Made by a program: the position numbers and the translations under genes | Notes under the pieces: generated by a model | Seen by the model: the letters and a program-made list of their open reading frames with translations, nothing else | The model's database searches: none | What the model was told of the DNA's origin: nothing | Assembly: GCF_002931075.1 (NCBI RefSeq) | Contig: NZ_PSTQ01000002.1 | Location: 1-64,000, forward strand | Direction of reading: 5' to 3' | DNA from: Pseudoclavibacter sp. AY1F1 | Lineage (GTDB): Bacteria; Actinomycetota; Actinomycetes; Actinomycetales; Microbacteriaceae | DNA: 64,000 nucleotides | Part shown: positions 42,364-52,317 of the stretch, in pieces | Position numbering within the stretch: position 1 is the first letter of the stretch | Layout of the letters: each line of letters opens with the position of its first letter

Positions 42364-43602
42364 TCAGGTGAACGGCGCTTGCGGCGGAAGCCGCGGCGAG
42401 CTCGACGGTGCCCGACCGTAGCTGAGCCTCCGGATCGCCCATTCGGCGGGGCCGGCCTTTCCGGCCTTCTCGAGGAGAACGGCTCCGAGCAGTGTCGCGA
42501 GCCACGTCGCGGTGCCGATCAGGAAGGCACCGCCGGTGCCGACGACACCACCGAGGCCGAGCGACCAGGCGGGCATGATCAGGAGGAAGATGACGGACTG
42601 CGCAAGGTAGCCGGACATCGAGCGGCGTCCAAGCGCGGTGAGCGCCCTGATCACAGGGCTCGGCGTGGCGCCGGAGTGCTGTGTGCTGGCGACGATGAGC
42701 GCGAACAGAGCCGCGTAGCCGGCACCGGCGAGGATGCCCGTGGCCGAGTGCAGGGAACCCGCTAGGAACCAGACGGGGCCGGGGTCGAACCCGAAGGCCA
42801 GACCGAGCGCGAAAGGGATGCCGCCAGCGACCGCGGCCGAGACGCCGCCGATGGCGATCAGGCGCAGCGTGCGGGCGTGCTCCCACGGACGTTCGAGCAG
42901 TTGGTGCCTCGCCATGAGGAGGCCGAGCAGCATGGGTGGGAGGATGCCCAGCACCGTGAGGGGAGCGAGCATCAGGAACGGCAGGAACTCGCCGACGCGG
43001 ATGAGGTGCGCGTCGAGGAGCGTCTCGCTCAGCACCGACGGCATCATCGGCGCCGCACCGCCGCTGAGCGCGCCGAGGCCGGACGCCGCGGCCGCGTCGC
43101 CGCTCCCGAACGCCACAGCGAGCGGTGCAGTGATGCCGAAGACGAGCCACAGCACCCAGTTCGGCGAGCGCATCAGGAGGATCAGGACGAACCCTGCGAG
43201 CGCGTAAGTGTGCATGATGTCGCCCATGAAGAGGAGCAGTCCGTGCAGGGCGCCGAAGACGAAGAGCCAGAGGTTGCGCTTCACGAGCAGGCGCCGCACG
43301 GTCGGCCACGCCGTGCCGCGCCGCTCCTCCCGTGTCACGAGCTGGTGTAAGCCGTAGGCGAACAGCAGGGAGAAGAGCGGGAAGCTGCGGTTGTCGATGA
43401 AGAGCGCGCTGAGGACGTCCGCGACCCGGTCACCGACGCTGGCGTCCAAGGGGCGGAACAGAATGCCCTGATCCCTCCCATACAGGTACACGGTGAGGTT
43501 CGCGATGGCGATGAAGAGGAGTGCGAATCCCCGAGCCGCGTCTGGGGCGAGGGCTCGTGCGCTGGTCGCCGTGGGCTGGAGTCCTGGCGCGGGAGGATGC
43601 AT
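42364..43602 (-). CDS. DUF418 domain-containing membrane protein
   Basis: The 412-residue protein has about ten hydrophobic helices. The N-terminal PDAARGFALLFIAIANL and FPLFSLLFAYGLHQL, and the C-terminal SGYLAQSVIFLLI, are the usual DUF418 (YeiB-like) signatures. The function of the family is unknown, although it is distantly related to membrane acyltransferases. It ends 26 nt before the corA start and has its own probable leaderless promoter. Confidence 0.87.
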   Translation of the reverse strand: MHPPAPGLQPTATSARALAPDAARGFALLFIAIANLTVYLYGRDQGILFRPLDASVGDRVADVLSALFIDNRSFPLFSLLFAYGLHQLVTREERRGTAWPTVRRLLVKRNLWLFVFGALHGLLLFMGDIMHTYALAGFVLILLMRSPNWVLWLVFGITAPLAVAFGSGDAAAASGLGALSGGAAPMMPSVLSETLLDAHLIRVGEFLPFLMLAPLTVLGILPPMLLGLLMARHQLLERPWEHARTLRLIAIGGVSAAVAGGIPFALGLAFGFDPGPVWFLAGSLHSATGILAGAGYAALFALIVASTQHSGATPSPVIRALTALGRRSMSGYLAQSVIFLLIMPAWSLGLGGVVGTGGAFLIGTATWLATLLGAVLLEKAGKAGPAEWAIRRLSYGRAPSSSPRLPPQAPFT

Positions 43603-43614
43603 GCCCCAACGCTA
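43603..43614 (-). promoter_or_regulatory. -10 element for leaderless DUF418 gene
   Basis: TAGCGT (43609-43614, minus strand) is 6 nt before the ATG at 43602. On the other strand TAAAAT at 43655-43660 is a candidate -10 for the mrp operon. Confidence 0.45.
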
Positions 43615-43699
43615 TCGAAAGACGTATTCGGCACACGCGCAGGCAACTGCCAGGTAAAATAAATCAGTCCACACCGCTGCATGAGCTCCAGGAGGCCGA

Positions 43700-46600
43700 A
43701 TGATCGCGTTCCTGGCTATCTTCCTCGGCGCGAGCATCCTCATCCCGGTGCTCCACAGGTGGCTACGGAACGTGACGTTCCTCGTTGCCGCCGCCATCCC
43801 CGCTGCCGCCTTCGTCTGGACGGCGTTGCTCGGTCCTCGCATCCTGAGCGGCGAGGTGCTCACGGAGAGCATCCCCTGGATCCCGCAGATCGAGATCGCG
43901 ATCGCCATGCGAATGGACGTGCTCGCCTGGATCATGACGCTCATCGTGACCGGCATCGGCGCGCTGGTCCTCCTCTACTGCGGGCGCTACTTCAAGCCGG
44001 ACGAGCCGGACCTCGGCCGCTTCGCCGCCGTGCTGCTCGCCTTCGCCGGCGTCATGTTCGGGCTGGTGCTCGCCGACGACATCTACCTCCTCTTCATCTT
44101 CTGGGAGGCGACGAGCGTGCTCTCGTTCCTCCTCATCGGCCATTACTCGTCGAAGCGCGCGAGTCGCGGTGCCGCCATGCAGGCCCTGCTTGTCACGACG
44201 CTCGGCGGCCTCGCCATGCTCGTCGGCCTCGTCATGCTGCACGCCTCGACCGGCACGTCGCTGTTGTCTGAGATCATCGCGAACCCGCCTGAGTTCGACG
44301 GTTTCACGATCACGGCGGTGATGCTCGTGCTCGCCGGGGCCGTCACCAAGTCGGCGCTTGCCCCGTTCCACTTCTGGCTTCCCGCCGCGATGGCCGCCCC
44401 GACCCCCGTCAGCGCGTACCTGCACGCCGCGGCGATGGTCAAGGCCGGCATCTACCTCATCGCGCGCTTCGCGCCCGGCTTCGCGGAGATGCCCGGCTGG
44501 CGCGAAGTGCTCATCACGATCGGCGTCGCGACGATGCTCATCGGCGGCTGGCGTTCGCTGCGCCAGCACGACCTCAAGCTGATCCTCGCCTACGGCACCG
44601 TCAGCCAGCTCGGCTTCATGACCGTCGTCGTCGCCTTCGGCACGCGGGATGCGGCGCTCGCGGGCCTGGCCATGGTCATCGCCCACGCCTGCTTCAAGGC
44701 GGCCCTGTTCCTGATCGTCGGCATGATCGACCACCGCACGGGGACACGCGACATCCGCAAGCTGTCCGGCCTCGCGAAGGCGGCCCCAGTCCTGTTCTGG
44801 ATGACGGCGCTGGCCATCGCGGCGATGGCTGGCGTGCCGCCGATGTTCACCTTCGTCGCGAAGGAGGCCATCCTCACGGCGCTCCTCGAGGCCGGCGAAG
44901 CTGGCAACATGTGGGGTTGGATCGCGCTCGTCGGGGTCATCATCGGCACCGTCTTCACGGTCGCCTACTCGGCCCGCTTCCTCTGGGGTGCGTTCGCCTC
45001 GAAGCAGGACGTCGAGCGCGTGCGGTACGTGCCGGAGCACCTCGACTTCATGTTCTCCCCGCTGGTCCTCGTCGTCGCCTCCCTCGGCCTCGGCTTCGCC
45101 TCCGGCCTCATCGATCCCGTGCTCGCCATGTACGCGGACACGCTCCCGGAGCTGCCCGGCGTCAAGCCGTACCACCTGGCGCTCTGGCACGGGTTCGAGC
45201 CTGCGCTGTTCATCACGATCGGCACCTTCATCGTCGGAGGGCTGCTGTTCGTGTGGCGGGCACCCGTCGCTCGGGCACAGGCGAAGGTGCCACCGCTCAT
45301 CGAGTCGTCGCGCGGCTACTGGACCACGATGCGCGTCGTCGACGTCATCGCCGCCCGCACCACGGCGACAACGCAGCGCGGCTCGTTGCCCTTCTACCTC
45401 GCGTCGATCTTCATCATGTTCGTCGTGGCGTCCGTCTTCACGCTCGTCACGATGGATACACCGGTCCCTGCGTTCGAGACGCAGATCCGCTGGCAGGAGA
45501 TCGCGATCATCCTGATCATGATCCTCGCAGCGTTCTTCGTGACGAGCTCGGAGAAACGGTTCCAGGGCGTCATCCTCGTCGGAGTCACCGGCTACGGCAT
45601 GGCTGGCCTCTTCGCCCTCTCCGGCGCCCCTGACCTCGCGATCACGCAGGCCCTCATCGAGACCATCACGCTTGTCGTCTTCGTGCTCGTGCTGCGCAGG
45701 CTCCCCGCCCGCCACGGCAAGGCGCTCAAGAACCCGCCGTCGTGGCTGCGCTGGCTCATCGGCGGCAGCGTCGGTCTCGTGCTCGCCGTCGTCGCATGGA
45801 TCTCGCTCGCTTCCCGCCAGGCGATTCCCGACTCGGTGTTCTTCCCCGAGTTCGCCTACAAGGGCGGTCACGGCTCCAACATCGTCAACGTGACGCTCGT
45901 CGACATCCGCGGCTGGGACACGATGGGCGAGCTCTCCGTGCTCATCGCCGCCGCTACGGGCGTCGCGAGCCTCGTCTACCTCAACAACCGAGGCCGGTCG
46001 CGCGTCGACGCGGCCCGCGGCCCTCGCTTCCTGCGTGCATCCCGCCCGGTCACCGAGCCCATCGACCTCGCCGCCGTCAGCGCGGCAGGGCAGAAGCTGG
46101 GCAAGGCGGACAAGCTGCAGGGGGAGCGCCGCAAGGTCTGGCTCATCGCCGGGAAGTCGCTCGCGCCGAACAACCGCTCGATCATCCTCGAGGTCGTCGT
46201 GCGGCTCGTGTTCCACGCGCTGCTCATCGCCTCCCTCTTCCTCCTGTTCACGGGGCACAACACTCCGGGTGGCGGCTTCGCCGGAGGTGCCGTCGCGAGC
46301 CTCGCGCTCGCCGCGCGCTACCTGGCTGGCGGCCGTGCGGAGCTCGACGAGGCCGTGAAGGTAGATGCGGGTCGACTGCTCGGCATCGGGTTCCTGCTCG
46401 CGACCCTCACGGCGCTCGTGCCGATCTTCTTCGGCCAGGCACCGTTCACGTCCTCCTGGATCGACCAGGACATTCCAGGCATCGGCCAGTTCGTCTTCGT
46501 CACGTCGACCGTGTTCGACATCGGCGTCTACCTCATCGTCATCGCGCTGGTCATCGACATCCTGCGCTCGCTGGGTTCGGAGATCGACCTGCAGATCGAA

Positions 46601-46780
46601 CAGGACGCATCCCCTGACTCTGACACGTCAGCGGCAGAGCACGACGGCCTGCAGGGCGAGAACGCAGAGGGAGGCGAGACGGGCTTCAACACCGGCGCTC
46701 TCGCTCGTGTCAACGAAGAGGTCGGAACCGACCAGAACGACATCGAACCAGTCGAATCCGAGGAGGTGACCCGCTCATGA
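43700..46780 (+). CDS. mrpA: Multisubunit Na+/H+ antiporter subunit A, fused A-B type
   Basis: The 1026-residue protein starts at ATG 43700 after a strong AGGAGG. Residues 1 to about 500 are the proton-conducting NuoL-like part (FIFWEATSVLSFLLIGHY, GAVTKSALAPFHFWLPAAMAAPTPVSAYLHAA). Middle helices correspond to MrpA-specific segments, and residues 825-970 form a complete MrpB domain (RSIILEVVVRLVFHALLIAS, GHNTPGGGFAGGAVASLA). The last 60 residues are acidic. The Mrp complex exchanges external H+ for internal Na+. The A-B fusion is usual in actinobacteria, so a separate mrpB gene is not expected. Confidence 0.95.
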   Translation: MIAFLAIFLGASILIPVLHRWLRNVTFLVAAAIPAAAFVWTALLGPRILSGEVLTESIPWIPQIEIAIAMRMDVLAWIMTLIVTGIGALVLLYCGRYFKPDEPDLGRFAAVLLAFAGVMFGLVLADDIYLLFIFWEATSVLSFLLIGHYSSKRASRGAAMQALLVTTLGGLAMLVGLVMLHASTGTSLLSEIIANPPEFDGFTITAVMLVLAGAVTKSALAPFHFWLPAAMAAPTPVSAYLHAAAMVKAGIYLIARFAPGFAEMPGWREVLITIGVATMLIGGWRSLRQHDLKLILAYGTVSQLGFMTVVVAFGTRDAALAGLAMVIAHACFKAALFLIVGMIDHRTGTRDIRKLSGLAKAAPVLFWMTALAIAAMAGVPPMFTFVAKEAILTALLEAGEAGNMWGWIALVGVIIGTVFTVAYSARFLWGAFASKQDVERVRYVPEHLDFMFSPLVLVVASLGLGFASGLIDPVLAMYADTLPELPGVKPYHLALWHGFEPALFITIGTFIVGGLLFVWRAPVARAQAKVPPLIESSRGYWTTMRVVDVIAARTTATTQRGSLPFYLASIFIMFVVASVFTLVTMDTPVPAFETQIRWQEIAIILIMILAAFFVTSSEKRFQGVILVGVTGYGMAGLFALSGAPDLAITQALIETITLVVFVLVLRRLPARHGKALKNPPSWLRWLIGGSVGLVLAVVAWISLASRQAIPDSVFFPEFAYKGGHGSNIVNVTLVDIRGWDTMGELSVLIAAATGVASLVYLNNRGRSRVDAARGPRFLRASRPVTEPIDLAAVSAAGQKLGKADKLQGERRKVWLIAGKSLAPNNRSIILEVVVRLVFHALLIASLFLLFTGHNTPGGGFAGGAVASLALAARYLAGGRAELDEAVKVDAGRLLGIGFLLATLTALVPIFFGQAPFTSSWIDQDIPGIGQFVFVTSTVFDIGVYLIVIALVIDILRSLGSEIDLQIEQDASPDSDTSAAEHDGLQGENAEGGETGFNTGALARVNEEVGTDQNDIEPVESEEVTRS

Positions 46781-47445
46781 CCCTGTCCCTTGTGCTGCTC
46801 GTTGGCATGGCAGTGCTCTACGCCTGCGGCGTCTACCTGCTCCTCGAGCGCAGCCTGACGCGCATGCTCCTCGGGATCCTGCTCGTCGGCAACGCCACGA
46901 ACATCCTCATCTTCTTCATGTCGGGCAGCTTCGGTCTCGCGCCCATCTACGACGCGGATGTGGCACCCGAGGACTACTCGGACCCGATCCCGCAGGCCTT
47001 CATCCTCACTGCCATCGTCATCACCTTCGGCGTGACGGCGTTCATGCTCGCCCTCATCTACCGTTCGTGGCGCCTGGCGCAGGCCGACACCGTGAGCGAC
47101 GATGAAGAGGACATCGCGATGCGAACCGCCGATCTCTCGCAGGACGACGAGGAGTTCGACGAGGACGACTCGGGCGACACCGAGTTCGGGCAGTACGCCG
47201 AGGCCGCCGTCTCGACGGCGCGCATCGACATGGGGGAAGGGCCGGACTCGGGGTCTGGCAGGGACAGCTTCGCGGAAGCCTCCCTCAAAGCCACCGAGCC
47301 GAGCAACCGCCACGAGGAGCTTGAAGAGTTCCGGGCAGGCGAGCAGGACGCCGAGGGCACCCAGCCCGAGGTCGGCCTCGATTCCGGCTCGGATGACGCC
47401 GCCAACCGCAGAGACGACAACGCAGGGGAGGGGGATCGCTCATGA
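46777..47445 (+). CDS. mrpC: Na+/H+ antiporter subunit C
   Basis: The first 110 residues are an MrpC/NuoK-like core of three helices (VYLLLERSLTRMLLGILLVGNATNILIFFMSG; DPIPQAFILTAIVITFGVTA). It is unusual that about 110 additional residues follow, highly acidic and apparently unstructured, rich in Asp, Glu and Ser, ending in RRDDNAGEGDRS. The family is normally 110-130 residues in length. Both ends overlap neighbours by 4 nt, so translation is coupled. Confidence 0.92.
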   Translation: MTLSLVLLVGMAVLYACGVYLLLERSLTRMLLGILLVGNATNILIFFMSGSFGLAPIYDADVAPEDYSDPIPQAFILTAIVITFGVTAFMLALIYRSWRLAQADTVSDDEEDIAMRTADLSQDDEEFDEDDSGDTEFGQYAEAAVSTARIDMGEGPDSGSGRDSFAEASLKATEPSNRHEELEEFRAGEQDAEGTQPEVGLDSGSDDAANRRDDNAGEGDRS

Positions 47446-49007
47446 CCTGGCTTGTTCCCCTCATCGTGCTCGTGCCGCTCATTGGAGCGGCCCTCGCGCT
47501 GACCGCGGCCCGCGCGGCCCGTCTGCAGATCTTCATCGCGCAGGCGACGCTTGTCCTCGCGCTCGCAGTGAGCGTCGGCCTGCTCGTCGCCGTCACCACG
47601 TCTGGCGAGGCGCTTGTCGTGCAGGGCGGCGGCTGGCTCGCGCCGTTCGGCATCTCCCTCGTCGTCGACCAGCTGTCGGCGATGCTCGTCGTTGTCACCA
47701 GCATCGTGCTGCTCGCGGTCATGGCCTTCTCGATCGGCCAGGGCGCGGCGGACGGCGACGACGAGACCCCGGTCTCGATCTTCTACCCCACGTACCTCGT
47801 GCTGTCGGCGGGCGTCTACAACGCGTTCATCGCGGGCGACCTCTTCAACATGTACGTGGGCTTCGAGATCCTGCTCGTGTCGAGCTTCGTGCTCATCACG
47901 CTCGGAGGCACGACGGAGCGCATCAAGGCCGGCGTCACCTACATCGTCGTGAGCCTCGTCTCGTCGTTCATCTTCCTGGGCTCGATCGCGCTCATCTACG
48001 GCGCCGTCGGAACCGTGAACTTCGCCGAGATCGCCGTGCGCATGGCGGAGCTGCCGCAGGATGTGCAGCTCATGCTCCACATGCCGCTGCTCATCGCCTT
48101 CGCGATCAAGGCGGCGCTCTTCCCGCTGTCGTTCTGGCTGCCGGACTCATACCCGTCGGCGCCAGCTCCGGTCACGGCCGTGTTCGCGGGCCTGCTGACG
48201 AAGGTCGGCGTGTACGCGATCCTGCGCACGGAGACGCTCCTGTTCTGGGACAACGACATCTCCGTGCTGCTCATGGTGATCGCGCTGCTGACGATGATCG
48301 TCGGCATCCTCGGTGCCGTCGCCCAGGCAGGCATCCGGCGAATGCTGTCGTTCACGCTCGTCAGCCACATTGGCTACATGATCTTCGGCGTCGCGCTCGG
48401 CACCGAGCTCGGCTACGCGGCGACGGTGTTCTACATCGTCCACCACATCATCGTGCAGACGGCGCTGTTCCTCGTGACGGGGCTCATCGAGCGAATAGCC
48501 GGCTCATCGTCCCTCACGCACCTCGGCGGGATGCTCAAGCGGGCCCCGTTCGTGGCCGTGCTGTTCTTCATCCCGATGCTCAACCTCGGCGGTATCCCGC
48601 CGTTCTCGGGCTTCATCGGCAAGGTCGGCCTCTTCACGGCGGGCGCGGCCCAGGGGAGCGTGCTCAGCTACGTGCTCATCGGCGCCGGTGCCGTGACGAG
48701 CCTCCTCACCCTGTACGCGCTCATCCGCGTCTGGAACCTCGGCTTCTGGCGCACACAGGAGCAGGTCGTCGACTTCTCCTCGCCCATGACGGAGCGGATC
48801 TCCGACACCCCCGAGTCGGCCGTCGTCACCGAGACGAAGTCGTCGTCGCGGCTCATGACGATCGCGACGACCACGATGGTCGCCGTGAGCGTCGCCATCA
48901 CGGTCTTCGCCGGCCCCATCTACGAGTGGTCCGAGACGGCCGCGTTCGACCTGTTCCCTGCTGAGTACATCAGCTCGGTCTCCAATGGGGAGGTGCTCAA
49001 GCCGTGA
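47442..49007 (+). CDS. mrpD: Na+/H+ antiporter subunit D
   Basis: The 521-residue protein is a NuoN/NuoM-like proton-channel subunit with about fourteen helices. YVGFEILLVSSFVLI holds the conserved glutamate, and KAALFPLSFWLPDSYPSAPAPVTAVFAGLLTKVGVYAI is the lysine-bearing family signature. It forms the second proton path of the Mrp complex. The C-terminus after the last helix has a short extracytoplasmic segment. ATG at 47442 in a 4-nt overlap with mrpC; its stop overlaps mrpE by 4 nt. Confidence 0.95.
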   Translation: MTWLVPLIVLVPLIGAALALTAARAARLQIFIAQATLVLALAVSVGLLVAVTTSGEALVVQGGGWLAPFGISLVVDQLSAMLVVVTSIVLLAVMAFSIGQGAADGDDETPVSIFYPTYLVLSAGVYNAFIAGDLFNMYVGFEILLVSSFVLITLGGTTERIKAGVTYIVVSLVSSFIFLGSIALIYGAVGTVNFAEIAVRMAELPQDVQLMLHMPLLIAFAIKAALFPLSFWLPDSYPSAPAPVTAVFAGLLTKVGVYAILRTETLLFWDNDISVLLMVIALLTMIVGILGAVAQAGIRRMLSFTLVSHIGYMIFGVALGTELGYAATVFYIVHHIIVQTALFLVTGLIERIAGSSSLTHLGGMLKRAPFVAVLFFIPMLNLGGIPPFSGFIGKVGLFTAGAAQGSVLSYVLIGAGAVTSLLTLYALIRVWNLGFWRTQEQVVDFSSPMTERISDTPESAVVTETKSSSRLMTIATTTMVAVSVAITVFAGPIYEWSETAAFDLFPAEYISSVSNGEVLKP

Positions 49008-49714
49008 TGAAGGTCAAGGAAACCAGCGCCCGTAAGCCGCGGCGCCACGCGATTCTCGTCCAGCTGCCGCTGCTGCTCGCGCTTGTCGCGTTCTGGCTCG
49101 TGCTGTGGGGGCACGTCGACGTCATCAGCGTCGTCACCGGGATCATCTTCTCGGTCATCATCGTCGAGGTCTTCTACCTGCCGGCGGTCGACCTCTCCGG
49201 CCGCATCAACCTGTGGTGGACGCTCGTCTTCTTCGTGAAGTTCGTCTACCGCCTGGTGAGCGCGTCGCTCATCGTCGCGTGGCTGGCCTTCCGCCCCGCG
49301 AAGCCGCCGCTCGGCTCCGTCATCTCGGTGCAGCTGCGCACGCGCAGCGACTTCATCCTCACCCTCACGGCCGAGGTCAATATGCTCATCCCCGGCTCGA
49401 TGGTCGTGGAAGTCGACCGGATGCACTCCGTGCTGTACCTGCACGTGCTCGACGCGTCGACCGACGAGTCCGTCGAGTCCGTCAAGGCGCTCGCGCTCGA
49501 CGTCGAGGAGGGGCTCGCGCTTGCCCTCGGCACACGCGACGACCTGTGGCGCGTCAACCGCGACCGCGTTCGCCGCGGTCTCGGCCCCATCGGGCAGTCG
49601 CCGGCGCAGAAGAAGCACGAGGCGATCCGCGACAAGCAGTTCGCGCACGACATGCCCGTCATCGTCAAGGAATCGGCCAGCGGCCGATCTGCAGCTCAGG
49701 AGGGGGAAAAGTGA
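49004..49714 (+). CDS. mrpE: Na+/H+ antiporter subunit E
   Basis: The 236-residue protein (GTG at 49004; ATG at 49007 is possible) has two or three N-terminal helices and the MrpE features VFYLPAVDLSGRINL, FRPAKPPLGSVISVQL and LTLTAEVNMLIPGSMVVEVD. A C-terminal cytoplasmic tail of about 70 residues is longer than in many homologues. MrpE is an essential structural subunit of the antiporter and has no NADH-dehydrogenase counterpart. Confidence 0.93.
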   Translation: MMKVKETSARKPRRHAILVQLPLLLALVAFWLVLWGHVDVISVVTGIIFSVIIVEVFYLPAVDLSGRINLWWTLVFFVKFVYRLVSASLIVAWLAFRPAKPPLGSVISVQLRTRSDFILTLTAEVNMLIPGSMVVEVDRMHSVLYLHVLDASTDESVESVKALALDVEEGLALALGTRDDLWRVNRDRVRRGLGPIGQSPAQKKHEAIRDKQFAHDMPVIVKESASGRSAAQEGEK

Positions 49715-49998
49715 TGGTCGTCGACGTGCTCGTCTGGATCTTCGGCACGATGTTCGCCGTCGCCGCGCTCCTCGCGGTGATCCGCATCATCCGCGGCCCC
49801 TCCATCGTCGACCGCATGGTCGCCTCCGACGCGCTCCTCACGATCCTCATCTGCGTGCTCGTCGCCGACATGATCATCCGCGGGCACACGGACACGCTCC
49901 CGCTGGTGCTCGCCCTCGCGATGACCGCATTCATCGCCTCGGTCGCAGTCGCCAGGCACGTCACAAGGCAGGAGGCGAACGCCAGTGAGCGCTTCTGA
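49714..49998 (+). CDS. mrpF: Na+/H+ antiporter subunit F
   Basis: The 94-residue, three-helix protein has the MrpF hallmark RIIRGPSIVDRMVASDALL and ends [19 protein letters not shown] at 49714 is preferred over GTG at 49711 because AGGAGGGGG then stands 7 nt upstream. It shares one base with the mrpE stop and overlaps mrpG by 14 nt. Confidence 0.93.
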   Translation: MVVDVLVWIFGTMFAVAALLAVIRIIRGPSIVDRMVASDALLTILICVLVADMIIRGHTDTLPLVLALAMTAFIASVAVARHVTRQEANASERF

Positions 49999-50485
49999 CA
50001 CGCTTCTCGCATCGGGTGGGCTTCTTGTGGCAAACGGCCCCTTTGACGCCCTCGATGTCATCTCCCTCATCTGCCTCGGCCTTGGCGCGCTCCTCTCGCT
50101 CGCCGCGGGTGTCGGCCTCATGCGGTTCTCCGACGTGCTCATGCGCATGCACGCGCAGACGAAGCCGCAGATCGCCGGCCTCATGTTCCTGCTCATCGGC
50201 CTCGCCGTGCAGCAGACGCACCTGCCGACGATCCTCTTCCTCATCCCGATCATATTCTTCCAGATGCTCACCACGCCCGCCGGGGCGACGATGCTCGCGC
50301 GAGCTGGCTACCGGAGCAGGCAGTTCGACAACGTGCCGCTCTACGTCGACGAGCTTGCGGCCGCGGTCGAGAGCGCGCAGCGCCGCACCGATGACGAGCT
50401 GGCGCGGGCACACGCGGTTCGGACCGGTCAGCCGGAACGCGAGCCGGCGCCCGAGCACGAGGGCCTGGGGCACGGCGAGAAGTAG
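49985..50485 (+). CDS. mrpG: Na+/H+ antiporter subunit G
   Basis: The 166-residue protein starts at GTG 49985 and has three helices. [30 protein letters not shown] is the MrpG motif. The C-terminal 55 residues form a charged cytoplasmic tail that most family members lack. It completes the mrpACDEFG operon; the next gene, ilvD, has its own promoter and no clear terminator separates them. Confidence 0.92.
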   Translation: MSASDTLLASGGLLVANGPFDALDVISLICLGLGALLSLAAGVGLMRFSDVLMRMHAQTKPQIAGLMFLLIGLAVQQTHLPTILFLIPIIFFQMLTTPAGATMLARAGYRSRQFDNVPLYVDELAAAVESAQRRTDDELARAHAVRTGQPEREPAPEHEGLGHGEK

Positions 50486-50522
50486 CGTGTCACAGCGGCG
50501 CGGGCAGAGCTTCTCCGCGGCG

Positions 50523-50535
50523 TAGAATGGCGGGC
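50523..50535 (+). promoter_or_regulatory. -10 element for leaderless ilvD
   Basis: TAGAAT (50523-50528) is 7 nt upstream of ATG 50536. The alternative ATG at 50527 lies within the hexamer and would not be transcribed from this promoter. Confidence 0.6.
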
Positions 50536-52236
50536 ATGCCTGAGCCAGAAATCGACATCAAGCCACGCAGTCGGGTCGTCACCGACGGCATCGAAGCCAC
50601 CACCTCGCGCGGCATGCTTCGCGCTGTCGGTATGGGTGACGATGACTGGGACAAGCCGCAGATCGGCATCGCGTCCTCGTGGAACGAGATCACCCCATGC
50701 AACCTCTCCCTCAATCGCCTCGCGCAGGGCGCCAAGGAGGGCGTGCACTCTGGCGGTGGCTACCCGCTGCAGTTCGGCACCGTCTCCGTCTCTGACGGCA
50801 TCTCCATGGGCCACGAGGGCATGCACTTCTCGCTCGTCTCGCGTGAGGTCATCGCCGACTCCGTCGAGACCGTTGTCATGGCCGAGCGCCTCGACGGTAC
50901 CGTGCTGCTCGCCGGATGTGACAAGTCGATCCCCGGCATGCTCATGGCATCCGCGCGACTCGACCTCTCGAGCGTCTTCCTCTACGCGGGCTCGATCGCT
51001 CCGGGTTGGGTGAAGCTCTCGGACGGCACCGAGAAGGACATCACGATCATCGACTCATTCGAGGCAGTCGGTGCCACGAAGGCCGGCAAGATGTCCGAGT
51101 CCGACCTCAAGCGCATCGAGTGCGCGTTCGCGCCAGGTGAGGGCGCCTGCGGCGGCATGTACACGGCCAACACGATGGCCTCCGTCGCCGAGGCGCTCGG
51201 CCTCAGCCTGCCAGGCTCGGCCGCTCCCGCATCGGCCGACCGCCGCCGCGACATGTACGCCCACCGCTCGGGTGAGGCAGTGGTCAACCTGCTCCGCCAG
51301 GGCATCACGACGGGCGACATCCTCACGAAGGAAGCCTTCGAGAACGCCATCGCGCTTGCCATGGCGCTCGGCGGATCGACCAACGTCGTGCTCCACCTCC
51401 TCGCGATCGCTCGCGAGGCGCAGGTCGATGTCACCCTGCACGACTTCAACCGCATCGGCGACAAGGTTCCCCACATCGCGGACATGAAGCCGTTCGGCAA
51501 GTACGTCATGAATGACGTCGACCGCCACGGCGGCATCCCCGTCGTCATGAAGGCGCTCCTCGACGAGGGCCTCATGCACGGCGACGCGCTCACCGTGACG
51601 GGCAAGACGCTCGCCGAGAACCTCCGCGACCTCAACCCGGACCCGGTCGACGGCGACGTCGTGCACACGGTCAACAACCCCATCCACGCGACGGGCGGCA
51701 TCACGGTGCTGCACGGCTCGCTCGCCCCAGAAGGAGCCGTCGTGAAGACGGCAGGCTTCGACGCCGACGTCTTCGAGGGCCCAGCCCGCGTGTTCGAGCG
51801 CGAGCGCGGCGCGATGGACGCCCTCACCAACGGCGAGATCGAAGCTGGCGACGTCATCGTCATCCGCTACGAGGGCCCGAAGGGCGGACCGGGCATGCGC
51901 GAGATGCTCGCCATCACGGCGGCCATCAAGGGCGCGGGGCTCGGCAAGGATGTACTACTCTTGACGGACGGACGATTCTCAGGCGGCACAACCGGCCTGT
52001 GCATCGGCCACATTGCACCGGAAGCGGTCGACCAAGGTCCCATCGCTTTCGTCCGCAGTGGAGATCTGATTCGGGTCGACATCGCGGCTCGCTCGATCGA
52101 CCTACTCGTCGACGAAGCTGAGCTCGCCTCCCGCCGAGAAGGCTGGGAACCACTCCCTCCGAAGTTCACGCGCGGCGTGCTTGCGAAATACTCGAAGCTC
52201 GTCCGCAGCGCGTCCGAGGGGGCGACCACGGGCTAG
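50536..52236 (+). CDS. ilvD: Dihydroxy-acid dehydratase
   Basis: The second ATG gives 566 residues starting [13 protein letters not shown]. IlvD dehydrates 2,3-dihydroxy-isovalerate and -methylvalerate to the 2-keto acids. Three cysteines expected to bind the iron-sulfur cluster are C55 in EITPCN, C128 in GCDKSIPG and C205 in [13 protein letters not shown]. The C-terminal half has [12 protein letters not shown] and [11 protein letters not shown], both conserved in the IlvD/EDD family. It starts the branched-chain amino acid cluster. A gap of 81 nt to ilvB contains a small GGGGCTCGGCCCC hairpin. Confidence 0.95.
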   Translation: MPEPEIDIKPRSRVVTDGIEATTSRGMLRAVGMGDDDWDKPQIGIASSWNEITPCNLSLNRLAQGAKEGVHSGGGYPLQFGTVSVSDGISMGHEGMHFSLVSREVIADSVETVVMAERLDGTVLLAGCDKSIPGMLMASARLDLSSVFLYAGSIAPGWVKLSDGTEKDITIIDSFEAVGATKAGKMSESDLKRIECAFAPGEGACGGMYTANTMASVAEALGLSLPGSAAPASADRRRDMYAHRSGEAVVNLLRQGITTGDILTKEAFENAIALAMALGGSTNVVLHLLAIAREAQVDVTLHDFNRIGDKVPHIADMKPFGKYVMNDVDRHGGIPVVMKALLDEGLMHGDALTVTGKTLAENLRDLNPDPVDGDVVHTVNNPIHATGGITVLHGSLAPEGAVVKTAGFDADVFEGPARVFERERGAMDALTNGEIEAGDVIVIRYEGPKGGPGMREMLAITAAIKGAGLGKDVLLLTDGRFSGGTTGLCIGHIAPEAVDQGPIAFVRSGDLIRVDIAARSIDLLVDEAELASRREGWEPLPPKFTRGVLAKYSKLVRSASEGATTG

Positions 52237-52317
52237 CCCCCGGAGCCTCGGCTCTGACCTTGGGGCTCGGCCCCATCGACTGCGCTCGACTCATCGAGTA
52301 CAAGAAGAACGGATCTC

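Noticed and set aside
43763-46258. Antisense frame of 831 codons opposite mrpA
   Set aside because: Extremely charged composition (Glu, Asp, Arg, His) and opposite to a well-conserved gene.
52237-52317. Transcription attenuator before ilvB
   Set aside because: No leader peptide with repeated Val, Ile or Leu codons and no clear alternative terminator structure.
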